From contig JAUIGN010000020.1 of the NCBI GenBank assembly GCA_030430075.1, forward strand, positions 1 to 64,000: a DNA stretch of 64,000 bases, given 5' to 3'. Under the pieces are notes generated by a model, which did not search any database, was not told the DNA's origin, and saw nothing but the letters and a program-made list of their open reading frames with translations. Positions 26,223 through 35,352 of this stretch are shown here, piece after piece. The DNA is from a bacterium (lineage in GTDB: Bacteria; Planctomycetota; Planctomycetia; Pirellulales; Pirellulaceae). Positions within the stretch are counted from its first letter, which is position 1, and every line of letters begins with the position of its first letter. A program made the position numbers and the translations under genes.

Positions 26223-27692
26223 TCAGGCCGCCGATGAAGTTCTGGTACGCGGAAACTGCTCGGCCAATACCACCCAGACGAAGCCGCCCGCCAATCCCAT
26301 CAATCCACACAGGCCGAGCAATGGGACCGGTTGCGGCCAGACCTGGTCGTTCACCAATTGCGGCCCATCGAGGACCTTCACGAATACGGATGCGCGGCCG
26401 CCGCTCAACGCCTGGTCCGCCAGACGCGAGTCGCTCAGCCTCGACACAATCGATCCATGCAGTTCCTGCAGCCGCTCGATGTCTTCGCGTGTTTTTTGTT
26501 CCTTGAGGAAGAACGCGTCCGCTTCTTTGGCTTTCGCGAGTTCCGAGTTGTACAGTGCCAACAGGCTCGACTCTTCGTGTTCCAGGGATTCCAATTCGCG
26601 TTCCAGGACCACCGGTGCTTCCATCACGGCCCGCCGAAGTCGCTGTTCCAGCGAGGCGATCAGCCTCCGCGTGGCTCGCAGGTCGGGATGCTTTTGACCG
26701 AACCGTTGGCTCAGTTCGGTTTCCCGCGAGCGGGCTTCCAGGAGTGCCTGCTGCACCGGTGCCGGATCCTCCAGACTGGCCAAGCCACCCTTGACGACAC
26801 GGGAGAGGACCTCGACGGCGTCAAGCCAATCCGCTCGAGTCCTGTCGGTCGGGCCGTCAATCGGGTCGCTGAGAAGCGGCACGGCGTCTTGATGCGAGTC
26901 GTCTTGATGCGAGTCGAGCGCGGTAGGAAACATCCGCTCTGATTCGCTGGCGGCGATCTCCGCGTCGCGAAACGCCGTCATCTCCTTGAGCAGGCCGCGC
27001 AACTGCACGGTCCGGCCCTTGGTCGCGCTCAGCGCTTGGCTGACGCCGGTGAGCACCGTTCGTTGAACTTCCGACGCCGTCCCATCGTCACTCATGTACG
27101 GGCTGCTTCTGCGGAGCTCGACCAGTTCCTGGTGCAAGTCACTCAGCTCCTCACGAAGTTGTTGCTCGCGGTCGGTCAGCAACGTGATCGTCTGCCGGTA
27201 GGTTCCCTGTTCGCTGGTCCGCAGGTAACCCTGATAGGCGGCAATGACGGCTTGCAACTTCTCGATCGCCAGGGCGGGATTGGAGTCTTGGAAGTTAAGC
27301 GTGAGGACGTCGGTTCCCACCAGGGGATGGGCTTCCAGGTGCTCGACAATATCCAGCACGGGGCTGCCGCCATCCGGACCGGGTGTGATCGACAAGGCTT
27401 CAACCACCTGTTGAATCACGGCCGGACTGCGAATGATCTCTACCTGCGTGGGCAGGAACCCCTTGTTGTCGCCCGGCCGCTGGGCCGTTTCTAACGGTCT
27501 TCCGCGTTCTTCCACCAGCAGGCGGGCCTTGACCTGGTAGGTTCTGCGGGCAGTTGCCAGGTAGACAGCGCCCAGCGAGAGGCTGACAACCAGGCTGAGC
27601 ACAAACGCTCCGCGCCGTCGCCACAGCGACGCCAACGTGATTTGCGCGGAAAAACTCGGTAAGCCCGGCGTCGTCGGGGGATATGTCGTCAT
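26223..27692 (-). CDS. Wzz / polysaccharide co-polymerase (chain-length) protein
   Basis: A 489-residue protein with the Wzz layout: an N-terminal helix (about residues 28-48), a long periplasmic domain with extended coiled coil (about 170-420, rich in LREELSDLHQELVELRRS-type heptads) and a C-terminal helix (about 458-480). The segment FLPTQVEIIRSPAVIQQVVE is the conserved early periplasmic motif. The C-terminus stops at PRTRTSSAA, with no tyrosine-kinase (BY-kinase) domain, so any kinase partner must be encoded elsewhere. It controls polymer length and couples to the Wza-type exporter. ATG at 27692 has a short AAAGG-like site upstream. It is the first gene of the leftward exopolysaccharide arm. 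Confidence 0.9.
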   Translation of the reverse strand: MTTYPPTTPGLPSFSAQITLASLWRRRGAFVLSLVVSLSLGAVYLATARRTYQVKARLLVEERGRPLETAQRPGDNKGFLPTQVEIIRSPAVIQQVVEALSITPGPDGGSPVLDIVEHLEAHPLVGTDVLTLNFQDSNPALAIEKLQAVIAAYQGYLRTSEQGTYRQTITLLTDREQQLREELSDLHQELVELRRSSPYMSDDGTASEVQRTVLTGVSQALSATKGRTVQLRGLLKEMTAFRDAEIAASESERMFPTALDSHQDDSHQDAVPLLSDPIDGPTDRTRADWLDAVEVLSRVVKGGLASLEDPAPVQQALLEARSRETELSQRFGQKHPDLRATRRLIASLEQRLRRAVMEAPVVLERELESLEHEESSLLALYNSELAKAKEADAFFLKEQKTREDIERLQELHGSIVSRLSDSRLADQALSGGRASVFVKVLDGPQLVNDQVWPQPVPLLGLCGLMGLAGGFVWVVLAEQFPRTRTSSAA

Positions 27693-27944
27693 AGTTCGGC
27701 CTTTCTATTGCAAGCATAGGTCTCCGTTTGCGTGGGCAAGGGGAGAAAATTCCCCGCCGGCGGTCGCTTTCCCCCTCTGGTCATACCGGCCGCAATCCAT
27801 GAGCTACGCTTCAATGGCCCCTCTCCAGTGGAGCCTTGGGGGGGCGAAATCGGACCATTTCGACCGAACTCGCCGCCTCCCCGCGGTACGCGCCGTAGAG
27901 TTGCAATAAGGCAACAGAGGGAAGAGTGCGCCGTCGGCGATCCG
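27693..27944. promoter_or_regulatory. Divergent control region of the exopolysaccharide locus
   Basis: A 252-bp gap separates the starts of the leftward arm (wzz-like) and rightward arm (phosphoglycosyl transferase). Both promoters, and any shared operator, must lie here or in the first codons. I see no clear inverted repeat or sigma-54 box. Confidence 0.5.
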
Positions 27945-28637
27945 ATGGCGGACAAAGGAGTTGGTGCATTGGGAAATTCGGCTGCAATTCGAGACCAGTT
28001 GGTCCGCCTGCAAACCCTCGGGGTCCAGGTCGCCCCGCGCCGTTACTTGATTGCGAAACGCATCATGGATGTGGGGCTGTGCACGCTGGCCTTGCCGTTC
28101 GTCCTGCCGGTGATGCTGGCCTGTGCCATCTGCATTTGGCTGGAGGATCCGGGCCCCGTCATCTTCTCCCAGTCGCGAACGGGCCAGGGAGGCCGGCGGT
28201 TCAAGATGTTCAAATTTCGCACCATGGTGAAGAACGCTGACGAATTGAAGGTCAAGTACGCGCACCTGAATCAACTGCAATGGCCTGATTTCAAGGTGCA
28301 GGACGACCCCCGCGTGACGCGTGTGGGAAAGTTCCTGCGCAAGACAAGCCTGGATGAGCTTCCCCAGATCTTCAACGTGCTGCTGGGTGAAATGAGCCTG
28401 GTCGGTCCCCGGCCGACCTCCTTCGATGTCAGCACTTACGATCTCTGGCACACCGAGCGGCTGGAGGTTACACCGGGCATCACCGGCCTCTGGCAAATCA
28501 GCGGCCGCAGCGACCTGGAGTTTGACGAGCGGTTACGGTTGGACATTGAATACATCGAGACCCGCTGCATCTGGTTGGACATCCAATTGCTGCTGAAAAC
28601 CGTGGGAGCGGTCATCCGCCCCCGAGGAGCCTATTGA
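27945..28637 (+). CDS. Polyprenyl-phosphate sugar-1-phosphate transferase (WcaJ/WbaP catalytic type)
   Basis: A 230-residue monotopic phosphoglycosyl transferase that starts glycan assembly by moving a sugar-1-phosphate from UDP-sugar to undecaprenyl phosphate. The re-entrant hydrophobic helix follows YLIAKRIMDVGLCTLALPFV, then comes GPVIFSQSRTGQGGRRFKMF with the KFRTM motif. The catalytic Asp-Glu pair is in LRKTSLDELPQIFNVL, followed by GEMSLVGPRP and the proline-rich PGITGLWQISGRS. The length fits the catalytic-core-only type without the large N-terminal membrane domain of WbaP. I chose ATG 27945 because the frame upstream is unlike any family member. It leads the rightward arm; the next gene begins two bases after its stop. 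Confidence 0.93.
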   Translation: MADKGVGALGNSAAIRDQLVRLQTLGVQVAPRRYLIAKRIMDVGLCTLALPFVLPVMLACAICIWLEDPGPVIFSQSRTGQGGRRFKMFKFRTMVKNADELKVKYAHLNQLQWPDFKVQDDPRVTRVGKFLRKTSLDELPQIFNVLLGEMSLVGPRPTSFDVSTYDLWHTERLEVTPGITGLWQISGRSDLEFDERLRLDIEYIETRCIWLDIQLLLKTVGAVIRPRGAY

Positions 28638-28639
28638 CG

Positions 28640-29506
28640 ATGACGAAGCTGCGGATCTGGATCGCCGCCACGATCGGGTGGCTGCTGGTTTTTTTTAGCA
28701 TCGAACGACTGCACGGGCCGATCAATCTGGCGTCGTTTGTGTACGTGCTTGCGGCCTGCGCTGCAGTGACGGTGCTGGTGTTGCCGCGACGCAACTCCAG
28801 CAGCCTGGCCTTCCTGATGACCAGCACGCTGGCACTGCACCTGGGCCTGAAAGTAACGCTGGGCTACGAAGTGTTCGGCGCCAGCTTGCCGCTCACCGCG
28901 ACGGAAGCCTCTTCCCTCCTGATCACCGTCTTGCTGGCCCAGAGAATCGCTGCCAGCATCGATGAATTCGAAGAGGGAGCTGCCGCCGTGATGACGATGC
29001 ACCTCGGCGGCCGTTCGACGTCATTCGAACAAGGCCAGGCGGACCTCTACCGTGAGATTCGCCGGGCTCGACAGTTCAAGCGCCGAGTATCGGTTCTGGC
29101 CTTGGCCACGGATGGGACGAGCACCTCCGTCGCCTTGAATCGCTTGATCAAGGAAGTGCAGCACAACGCGCTTCGCCGCTACATCGACGCCCGTGTCGGC
29201 AAACTGCTCTCGGACGAAACCAAGGACTGCGACATCATCGCCTTTAACCGCGATCACTACGTCCTCCTGTTGCCGGAAGCCACCTCCGAGCACGCTGCCG
29301 GTGTTCGCCGGCGGCTGCAACGACTGGCCTTGGAGAAACTCGGCCTGCGAATGCACATCGGGGCCGCCACTTTCCCCGACGAAGAGGTCACCTTGTCCGG
29401 ACTGCTGAATCGCGCCGAGGGAGAGATGCGATCGATCGTCCCCAACCAGGTTTCTCCGGCCACCGAGGCATCCCCCGACCCTGCCGCGGAGACCGTTTCG
29501 ACGTAA
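28640..29506 (+). CDS. Membrane protein with degenerate GGDEF-like domain
   Basis: A 288-residue protein: three to four hydrophobic helices in residues 1-105, then a cytoplasmic domain resembling a GGDEF fold (YREIRRARQFKRRVSVLALA; the beta-alpha-beta pattern; LLLPEATSEHAAGVRRRLQR; the late GAATFPDEEVTLSGLLNRAE). The catalytic GGDEF loop is replaced by a sequence near FNRDHYVLLL, so diguanylate cyclase activity is unlikely. A sensory or effector role in polysaccharide production is the natural inference. An in-frame TTG at 28634 overlaps the previous stop; the ATG at 28640 is preferred. A run of eight T (28689-28696) falls in codons about 17-19. The domain call is moderate because similarity is to secondary structure rather than signature residues. 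Confidence 0.65.
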   Translation: MTKLRIWIAATIGWLLVFFSIERLHGPINLASFVYVLAACAAVTVLVLPRRNSSSLAFLMTSTLALHLGLKVTLGYEVFGASLPLTATEASSLLITVLLAQRIAASIDEFEEGAAAVMTMHLGGRSTSFEQGQADLYREIRRARQFKRRVSVLALATDGTSTSVALNRLIKEVQHNALRRYIDARVGKLLSDETKDCDIIAFNRDHYVLLLPEATSEHAAGVRRRLQRLALEKLGLRMHIGAATFPDEEVTLSGLLNRAEGEMRSIVPNQVSPATEASPDPAAETVST

Positions 29507-29547
29507 CCACGTAGGTCACGGCAGGCCACGCAGCCATCAACGCGCAA

Positions 29548-30705
29548 ATGATCAAACAGGTAAACAGTCCGAACCGCCTCGCGCCAATGCCGGCAGGAGC
29601 ACGACAGGCGTGCCTCCACGGTCGTCTCCGTCTGCGCTTGACTGCGGCCACACCGGCGGAACGTCGCTTGATCAGCCGCGAACTTGACCTGGCCGAATCG
29701 CCGCCGTCCAGCAACGTGGATCTGCACCTGCGGTTCGCCGATCGCGTCGGTGACGCCAACGAACAGCTCATCGGGCACGACGACATCGCCTTCACGCCCG
29801 ATTCATTCGTGGTCATCCGCTCGAAGCACCGCGCCCGGGTGCAGGTTCCGTTGGATCACCTCGGTGGGGAATGCGAGCTGGTCTATCAGCATGGCGGCAC
29901 ACGGCTGCCGCTGCTGCTGCCGATTGTCAACCTGACCGCCATGACACGGGGACTGTTACCGCTGCATGCCGCGGCGGTGCGGTACGGGGGAAAAGGCGCC
30001 TTGGTGACCGGCTGGGCCCGTGGGGGCAAGACCACTTCGCTGCTCGGATTCATGGCGGACGGTGCCGACTACATCAGCGACGACTGGACGTACGTCGACG
30101 TCGCGCGGCATACGATGTTCGGCCTGCCGAAACCGCTGCAAGTCTCTGACCGGCAGCTCGCCGAACAGCCCGGCTATTTGGCACGAGTCGGCAGTCGTCA
30201 GCGCTGGCAGATGCGGTCGGCCAGACTGGCCCAGCAGGTGATCGAAGGAATGGCGGCCCACCGCTGGGGACGCAAGGCGGTCCCCGCAACGGTTCTCCAG
30301 CACCTCGTTCCGGCCCTGCAGCGACGGCGTTCGGTCGACGTCGCACCACGCCGCCTGTTCGATCTGGAGGCTGACTCATTACGGGGTGAAGAACCCCGGC
30401 TGGACGCGATCTTTTTCACGATGTCGCACCGGCATCCGGAGGTCCGTGTCGCACCGGTGGCGGCTGGAGAACTGGTCGAACGGATCGCCCTGATGTTGGA
30501 ACAGGAATACGCGGAAGTGATGGCCGTCTATCGCAAGTTTCGTTTTGCCTACCCCGACCGCCGTTCCCCGGTGCTCGACGATCTCTCGATTCACTTGCGG
30601 GAACAGTTGGCAAGACTGATGACCAACATGCCGGCGTACCTGGTCCACCACCCGTACCCGGTTTGCGCCCGGACCCTGTGTGCCGCCCTCAAACCGTGGC
30701 TTTGA
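29548..30705 (+). CDS. HPr-kinase-like P-loop protein
   Basis: A 385-residue protein whose middle resembles the C-terminal domain of HPr serine kinase/phosphorylase and PEP-carboxykinase-like proteins. A hydrophobic strand and LPLHAAAVRYGGKGALVTGW lead into the P-loop GWARGGKT (155-162), then the metal-binding-like YISDDWTYVD. Related 'HprK-like' genes recur in exopolysaccharide and exosortase loci, where function is unknown; there is no HPr gene here. The N-terminal 130 residues form a separate beta-rich region. It sits 41 bp after the GGDEF-like gene and 24 bp before the thymidylate-kinase-like gene on the same strand. Confidence 0.75.
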   Translation: MIKQVNSPNRLAPMPAGARQACLHGRLRLRLTAATPAERRLISRELDLAESPPSSNVDLHLRFADRVGDANEQLIGHDDIAFTPDSFVVIRSKHRARVQVPLDHLGGECELVYQHGGTRLPLLLPIVNLTAMTRGLLPLHAAAVRYGGKGALVTGWARGGKTTSLLGFMADGADYISDDWTYVDVARHTMFGLPKPLQVSDRQLAEQPGYLARVGSRQRWQMRSARLAQQVIEGMAAHRWGRKAVPATVLQHLVPALQRRRSVDVAPRRLFDLEADSLRGEEPRLDAIFFTMSHRHPEVRVAPVAAGELVERIALMLEQEYAEVMAVYRKFRFAYPDRRSPVLDDLSIHLREQLARLMTNMPAYLVHHPYPVCARTLCAALKPWL

Positions 30706-30729
30706 TTCCCCAAAGGTTGATAACGTAGC

Positions 30730-31452
30730 ATGTTTACTGTTGCCATGATCGGACCGGACGGGGTCGGCAAGACCACCGTTTCGCGACAATTGGAAGCGAC
30801 GCTTCCGATGCGGGCGAAGTACGTCTACATGGGTGTCAACCTCGATGCGAGTAACGTCGCCTTGCCGACGTCACGGCTGATCCACGCCCTCCAGCGACGG
30901 CTCGGCAAGAGGCACCGGGGCGGCCCGCGTGACCCGGAACAGGTGGAATCGCCGCCCAAGTGGATCGTGCAACGGGCCTTGCGGCGTGCCAAGCGGGGGC
31001 TGCGGCTGTTGAACACGCTGGCTGAAGAGACCTACCGGCAGATGGTGGTCCGCTGGTACCTGTTTCGAGGCACGGTGGTGCTGCTGGACCGCGACTTCTT
31101 CGTCGACTTCTACGCCTACGACATCTCGGGTGACAGCCAGCCGCGGTCCCTGTCCCAACGGATTCACGGCTACTACCTGAAATACCTTTATCGCCGGCCG
31201 GACCTGGTCATCTGCCTCGATGCCAAGGCAGAGACGATGTTCGCTCGCAAGGGTGAAGGCACGGTCGACTTGTTGAATCGCCGCCGGGAAGACTACCAGA
31301 ACCTCCGCGAGGCGGTCGACCAGTTCCTGGTCGTCGACGCCGACCAGCCGTTGAACGAGGTCGTGGCAACGGTCCAGCACCAGATCTGCCGCTACCCCGG
31401 CCGGGCCAACGGCTCACAGACAACCGCCACTTCGTCAAGTTTCGTGTCATGA
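30730..31452 (+). CDS. Thymidylate-kinase-like P-loop kinase
   Basis: A 240-residue protein with an N-terminal Walker A IGPDGVGKTTVSRQLE (P-loop about residues 8-16) and the layout of the thymidylate/nucleotide kinase family. Downstream features are VLLDRDFFVDFYAYDISGD (the DRx-type catalytic region), RPDLVICLDAKAETMFARKG and a C-terminal helix. A second, bona fide dTMP kinase is normally encoded elsewhere, and this copy sits inside a glycan locus, so its substrate may be a sugar or sugar nucleotide rather than dTMP; that is inference. Its stop codon overlaps the ATG of the ATP-grasp gene (ATGA). Confidence 0.75.
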   Translation: MFTVAMIGPDGVGKTTVSRQLEATLPMRAKYVYMGVNLDASNVALPTSRLIHALQRRLGKRHRGGPRDPEQVESPPKWIVQRALRRAKRGLRLLNTLAEETYRQMVVRWYLFRGTVVLLDRDFFVDFYAYDISGDSQPRSLSQRIHGYYLKYLYRRPDLVICLDAKAETMFARKGEGTVDLLNRRREDYQNLREAVDQFLVVDADQPLNEVVATVQHQICRYPGRANGSQTTATSSSFVS

Positions 31453-32837
31453 CTGGAACCGCAGCACATCGTCAACGCCCTCCCGTGGTGGTGGTTGGCC
31501 TCGATTGCATCACGGGAATGCAAACCGCGCGGGTCTATGCCCGCCGCGGCATCCCCGTGTTCGGGGTTGCCCGCGATGCCGGTCATTTCTGTTGCCGGAC
31601 GCGCGCCTGCAAGCAGCTCTATACGACGGACATCGACGGTCCTGCCCTGATTGACTGTTTGCTCTCCATCGCCGCCGAGCTTGAGGAAAAGCTGGTCCTG
31701 ATCCCTTGCACCGACAACTGCGTGTTGCAGATCGCCCATCATCGCCAGCGGCTCGAACCCTGGTACTACTTTGCCCAGCCCGCGCCCGAAACGATCGAAC
31801 GCCTGACCGATAAGAGCCGGTTTCCGCAGTTCGCGACGGAACATGGGCTGCCGATCCCCAAGTCCTTCAACCTGACCACGTTGGCGGACGCCCAGACTTC
31901 GGCGCGGGAGGTGACCTACCCCGCGGTCCTCAAGCCGGCGATCAAGACCGTTTTCTGGCTGAACCATACCAACAAGAAAGCCGTCATCGTCAACTCCGCG
32001 GACGAGCTGTTGGCGGCGTTCGAGCACTACTCCGTGTGGACGCGGACGCTCCTGCTGCAGGAATGGATCCCGGGGCCGCTGGAGAATCACTACACCTGTG
32101 ATGCCTACTTTGACGCCCATTCACGACCGCTGGTCACTTTCACTTCGCACAAGCTGCGCCAATGGCCGCCGCATACGGGCGTGGGGTCGATCAGCCAGGA
32201 ATGCGACAACGAAACCGTGCGCCGGGAAGCCATTCGCCTCTTCCAGGCGGCCGGCTTCCACGGGCTGGGCTACGTCGAAATGAAGCGGCACGAGCGGACG
32301 GGGGAGTATCTCATCATCGAACCGAACGTCGGTCGCCCGACTGGCCGTTCGACGTGCGCCGAAGCCACTTCGGTTGAGATGCTGTACACCATGTACTGCG
32401 ATCTCGTTGGCCTTCCCTTGCCGGCCAACCGGCAGCAGCACTTCACGGCCACAAAATGGATCTATTGGAAGCGGGATTTGCGCGCGTCCTGGGACCTCTG
32501 GCGGCGGGGCGAGCTGACGCTGCCTGACTGGTGGCGGTCGACGCGCGGGCCCAAGGCATGCGCCGTGTTCTCCTGGAGCGACCCCGTGCCGTTCCTGGCG
32601 GACTGGCTGCGGGTCATTCGCAAGCCGGTCGAACCGATGACGGGCCAGGCGCGCACCCACACGGCCACCGGCCTCCCGCCCGGCAATCAACTGACGGCTT
32701 CCACCGATGCCCCGCGTGGCAACCGCTCAGACGCAGCAGCAGCGAATCCGATCCCGACCGATGCGGAAGCTGCCATCGGCGCAGCCTCCACCGCGTTGAG
32801 CAATTCGGAATCGGCATTGCACGGGGGCCGCCAATGA
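31449..32837 (+). CDS. ATP-grasp ligase
   Basis: A 462-residue ATP-grasp protein of the carboxylate-amine ligase type. The N-terminal pre-grasp domain begins VVVVGLDCITGMQTARVYAR. The ATP-grasp core shows TYPAVLKPAIKTVF (the binding lysine), LLLQEWIPGPLENHYTCDAYF, and the metal-binding GLGYVEMKRHERTGEYLIIE-PNVG stretch. The C-terminal 70 residues are low-complexity Ala/Thr/Ser. Such enzymes form amide or ester bonds using acyl phosphates; in a polysaccharide operon a likely job is attaching an amino acid to a glycan sugar or precursor, but no acceptor can be deduced. It is coupled to both neighbours by 4-bp overlaps. Confidence 0.85.
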   Translation: MTGTAAHRQRPPVVVVGLDCITGMQTARVYARRGIPVFGVARDAGHFCCRTRACKQLYTTDIDGPALIDCLLSIAAELEEKLVLIPCTDNCVLQIAHHRQRLEPWYYFAQPAPETIERLTDKSRFPQFATEHGLPIPKSFNLTTLADAQTSAREVTYPAVLKPAIKTVFWLNHTNKKAVIVNSADELLAAFEHYSVWTRTLLLQEWIPGPLENHYTCDAYFDAHSRPLVTFTSHKLRQWPPHTGVGSISQECDNETVRREAIRLFQAAGFHGLGYVEMKRHERTGEYLIIEPNVGRPTGRSTCAEATSVEMLYTMYCDLVGLPLPANRQQHFTATKWIYWKRDLRASWDLWRRGELTLPDWWRSTRGPKACAVFSWSDPVPFLADWLRVIRKPVEPMTGQARTHTATGLPPGNQLTASTDAPRGNRSDAAAANPIPTDAEAAIGAASTALSNSESALHGGRQ

Positions 32838-33844
32838 TCAGACAGAGCATCATTCGCGTCGCTCGAAATCCCCTCTTCTCGAGCCTGGTCACGTTGCTGG
32901 AAAAGTTGGAGCATCGTCCGAACCTGCTCCGTGTACTGACGTACCATCGGGTCAACACGCCCGACGCGCGACCGGACCTGAATACAAACCTGGTCAGTGC
33001 GACTCCCGACCAGTTCGCGCGCCAGATGGAACACGTGGCGTCCCGCGCCTGTGTCGTGACGATCGACCAGATCCTGCAAGCCGTACAGAACGAAGCACCA
33101 CTTCCGCCACGCAGCGTCTTGATCACGTTCGACGACGCCTATCGAGATTTCCTCGACCACGCCTGGCCAACCCTGCAGCGGCTCGGACTGCCGGCGGTGA
33201 TGTTCGTACCAACCGCCTTTCCGGATCGCCCCCGGAGCTTCTGGTGGGATACGGTGTACGCGGCCGTCCATCATGGCCGAGCGGTCGATCTGTCGGGACT
33301 GGGGGTCGAAGTCGCTGCCGGGGAAGCGCCGGAGCGAATCTATCGCCACCTGTCGCGCCAACTGAAATCGCTCCCCCACGACGTGATGCTGCACCGAGTC
33401 GCGGAACTGGCCGACCAGGCCGGCTTACCCGAACCGTCCAGTGCGGTAATGACCTGGGAGGAACTCAAGAACCTCGCCAAAAACGGCCTCACGCTGGGCG
33501 CACACACGCGAACACACCCGCTCCTCAACCGGGTGCCGATCGCCACGGCAATCGACGAAGCCGTGACGTCCCTGCATGAACTTCAGGCCCACGTCCCCGC
33601 GGCTCCACCCATCTTGGCCTATCCCGGAGGCGCGTTCAGCCGCGAGGTCGTGGACGGTCTGCGGCCCCATTTCCAACTGGCCTTTACGACCTGCCGCGGC
33701 ATCAGCGACCTGCGCCGGGCAGACGCACTACGGCTCCGGCGAATCAACGTCAGCCGGCACACGCCGGGCAGCCTGATGCGAGCTCAAATGCTCTCCGGAA
33801 TCCGCTACTTCAATCGCCGCTGGCCGCTCGAAAGTGCTGTTTGA
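32834..33844 (+). CDS. Polysaccharide deacetylase (NodB/CE4 type)
   Basis: A 336-residue protein of the carbohydrate esterase 4 family that removes N- or O-acetyl groups from sugar residues. Motif 1 is VLITFDDAYRDF (Asp100, Asp101) and motif 2 is GAHTRTHPLL (His224, His228), which supply the catalytic base and metal ligands; later AYPGGAFSREVVDGL corresponds to motif 3. There is no signal peptide at the chosen ATG 32834, so it is probably cytoplasmic or uses a non-classical leader; an upstream frame exists but lies inside the ATP-grasp gene. It overlaps the ATP-grasp stop by four bases and ends the rightward arm, 9 bp from the converging Wza-like gene. Confidence 0.92.
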   Translation: MIRQSIIRVARNPLFSSLVTLLEKLEHRPNLLRVLTYHRVNTPDARPDLNTNLVSATPDQFARQMEHVASRACVVTIDQILQAVQNEAPLPPRSVLITFDDAYRDFLDHAWPTLQRLGLPAVMFVPTAFPDRPRSFWWDTVYAAVHHGRAVDLSGLGVEVAAGEAPERIYRHLSRQLKSLPHDVMLHRVAELADQAGLPEPSSAVMTWEELKNLAKNGLTLGAHTRTHPLLNRVPIATAIDEAVTSLHELQAHVPAAPPILAYPGGAFSREVVDGLRPHFQLAFTTCRGISDLRRADALRLRRINVSRHTPGSLMRAQMLSGIRYFNRRWPLESAV

Positions 33845-33853
33845 CGCGTTGGG

Positions 33854-35140
33854 CTACCGGATCCAAAGCTGCGTATAGGGGATCGTAATCAGGCTACCCA
33901 GGACGCGGTCCAGTGTTCGCCGCATCCACCAGTGGTGATCTGGATTGAGATAGATGATGTCGCCCGGTTCGACGAGCACGGTTTCCAACGGATCGTAGCG
34001 GGCCTTGATCAGGTCGACCTTGATCAGCAAGGGCATGCCGTCTGGCATCGTCCGGTGGACGGTGACGGTCGTCGGCGATTCGATGGGATCGATGTACCCA
34101 GCCATGGCAACCGCCTTGACGACATCAATCTCGCGATCCCGCGGGAGGATAAAGCCGACTCCCAGTTCGCGTTCACGATCCCCGACGGTGAAGCGAACGG
34201 TGTTGGTCGGACTCAGCCGTCCCACGACATAGAAGACTTCGTGCTTGCGATTGGGGACGACGACCACGTCGCCGGGTCGGAGGACGACATCGTCCGCTCT
34301 GACGAACTGGGTCTGCGGTCCGCGCAGCGGAATTCGGTAGATGTGGGGGAACGGCGAAGCGGAGAATTCAGGCCCCGACCCGGGATGCGGGGCCGGCAGT
34401 TGCTCGCTTCCAAAAGGTGCCGGCAAGCGGGCGATCGGAGGTGCCGCCACGGGCTCGACCGGCAACTCGCGCCGGTGGACTTCGATGAAGTCGGCCGCGT
34501 CCGGCGTAAAGCCCTGAGCCGCGGCGATCGCGTGGCCAACGTCGTTCTGGTACTTGGGCAGGGCGTGCACGCCGGGTGCGGCAACCTGCCCCATCACCAG
34601 TACGTTGATCGTCGCCCGCTCTGCCAGGATGACGTTCACGCGAGGGTCGTTGATGAAGCCGTTCTCGTAGGCGAAATTGATCGCCCGCTGCGCTTCCTGA
34701 AGGTTTCGACCACCGACCGACACCGACCCGACCAGCGGAAGCTGCACCTCGCCGTTCGACATCACCTGGACACGAAGCGGGTGGATTTCGGACTGTTCAA
34801 AGAGGCCGGGAACCGTCACCTCGAGGATGTCGTCCGCGCCGAGCAGGTAATCGTGGGGCGGCTTGGTGGTCAGTTGCGAGTAATTCAGTTCGGGGCCCGA
34901 GGTCCGCTGCGGAATGCGAAAATGCTGCGGCAGCGTCGCCGCAGGAATCGCGTTGGACTTCATCGGCGCATAGCAACCACTGCCCAGCAAGCAGAGCATC
35001 ATGGCTGCCGGCAGCAGGATGACGCGCCACACCGGTCGACACCGCGCAGACAGGATTCCAGGCTTACAATTCAAATCAGCACCCTTGCCACCTTGGGCGA
35101 AGTCCGGCTTTCCTAGCTGCCGGACGGGCCGAGTGGGCAT
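33854..35140 (-). CDS. Wza-like polysaccharide export lipoprotein
   Basis: A 428-residue outer-membrane polysaccharide export protein. A hydrophobic signal ending LCLLGSGC makes Cys56 (counting from the ATG at 35140) the likely lipidation site; the leader is long, and an in-frame TTG near 35074 would give a more usual signal. The export domain starts DYLLGADDILEVTVPGLFEQ, then VMSNGEVQLPLVGSVSVGG. Two SLBB-like segments follow: INVLVMGQVAAPGVHALPK and EVFYVVGRLSPTNTVRF. The C-terminus ends with an amphipathic LGSLITIPYTQLWIR, consistent with membrane insertion. It exports the polymer made by the two adjacent arms and should work with the Wzz-like protein. The central Pro/Ala insertion (about residues 240-275) is unusual. 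Confidence 0.9.
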   Translation of the reverse strand: MPTRPVRQLGKPDFAQGGKGADLNCKPGILSARCRPVWRVILLPAAMMLCLLGSGCYAPMKSNAIPAATLPQHFRIPQRTSGPELNYSQLTTKPPHDYLLGADDILEVTVPGLFEQSEIHPLRVQVMSNGEVQLPLVGSVSVGGRNLQEAQRAINFAYENGFINDPRVNVILAERATINVLVMGQVAAPGVHALPKYQNDVGHAIAAAQGFTPDAADFIEVHRRELPVEPVAAPPIARLPAPFGSEQLPAPHPGSGPEFSASPFPHIYRIPLRGPQTQFVRADDVVLRPGDVVVVPNRKHEVFYVVGRLSPTNTVRFTVGDRERELGVGFILPRDREIDVVKAVAMAGYIDPIESPTTVTVHRTMPDGMPLLIKVDLIKARYDPLETVLVEPGDIIYLNPDHHWWMRRTLDRVLGSLITIPYTQLWIR

Positions 35141-35352
35141 CGTCGCCGTCGAGTTGGTTCGTCACGAAAACGCTGCTGGCACGGTTGCTCGGGCATGCAC
35201 CGATTGCTCGTGCCAGACAGGTCACAACGATAGTGTCATCGACCGTTCAAGCAGCGAACGCGATTCGCGGCACACCAATGCCTGCCAGCGGCAATACAGG
35301 AAAAGTTTGCCTGACCGGTATCATCGGCCCCGCAGGTTGACCGGCAGATGCC

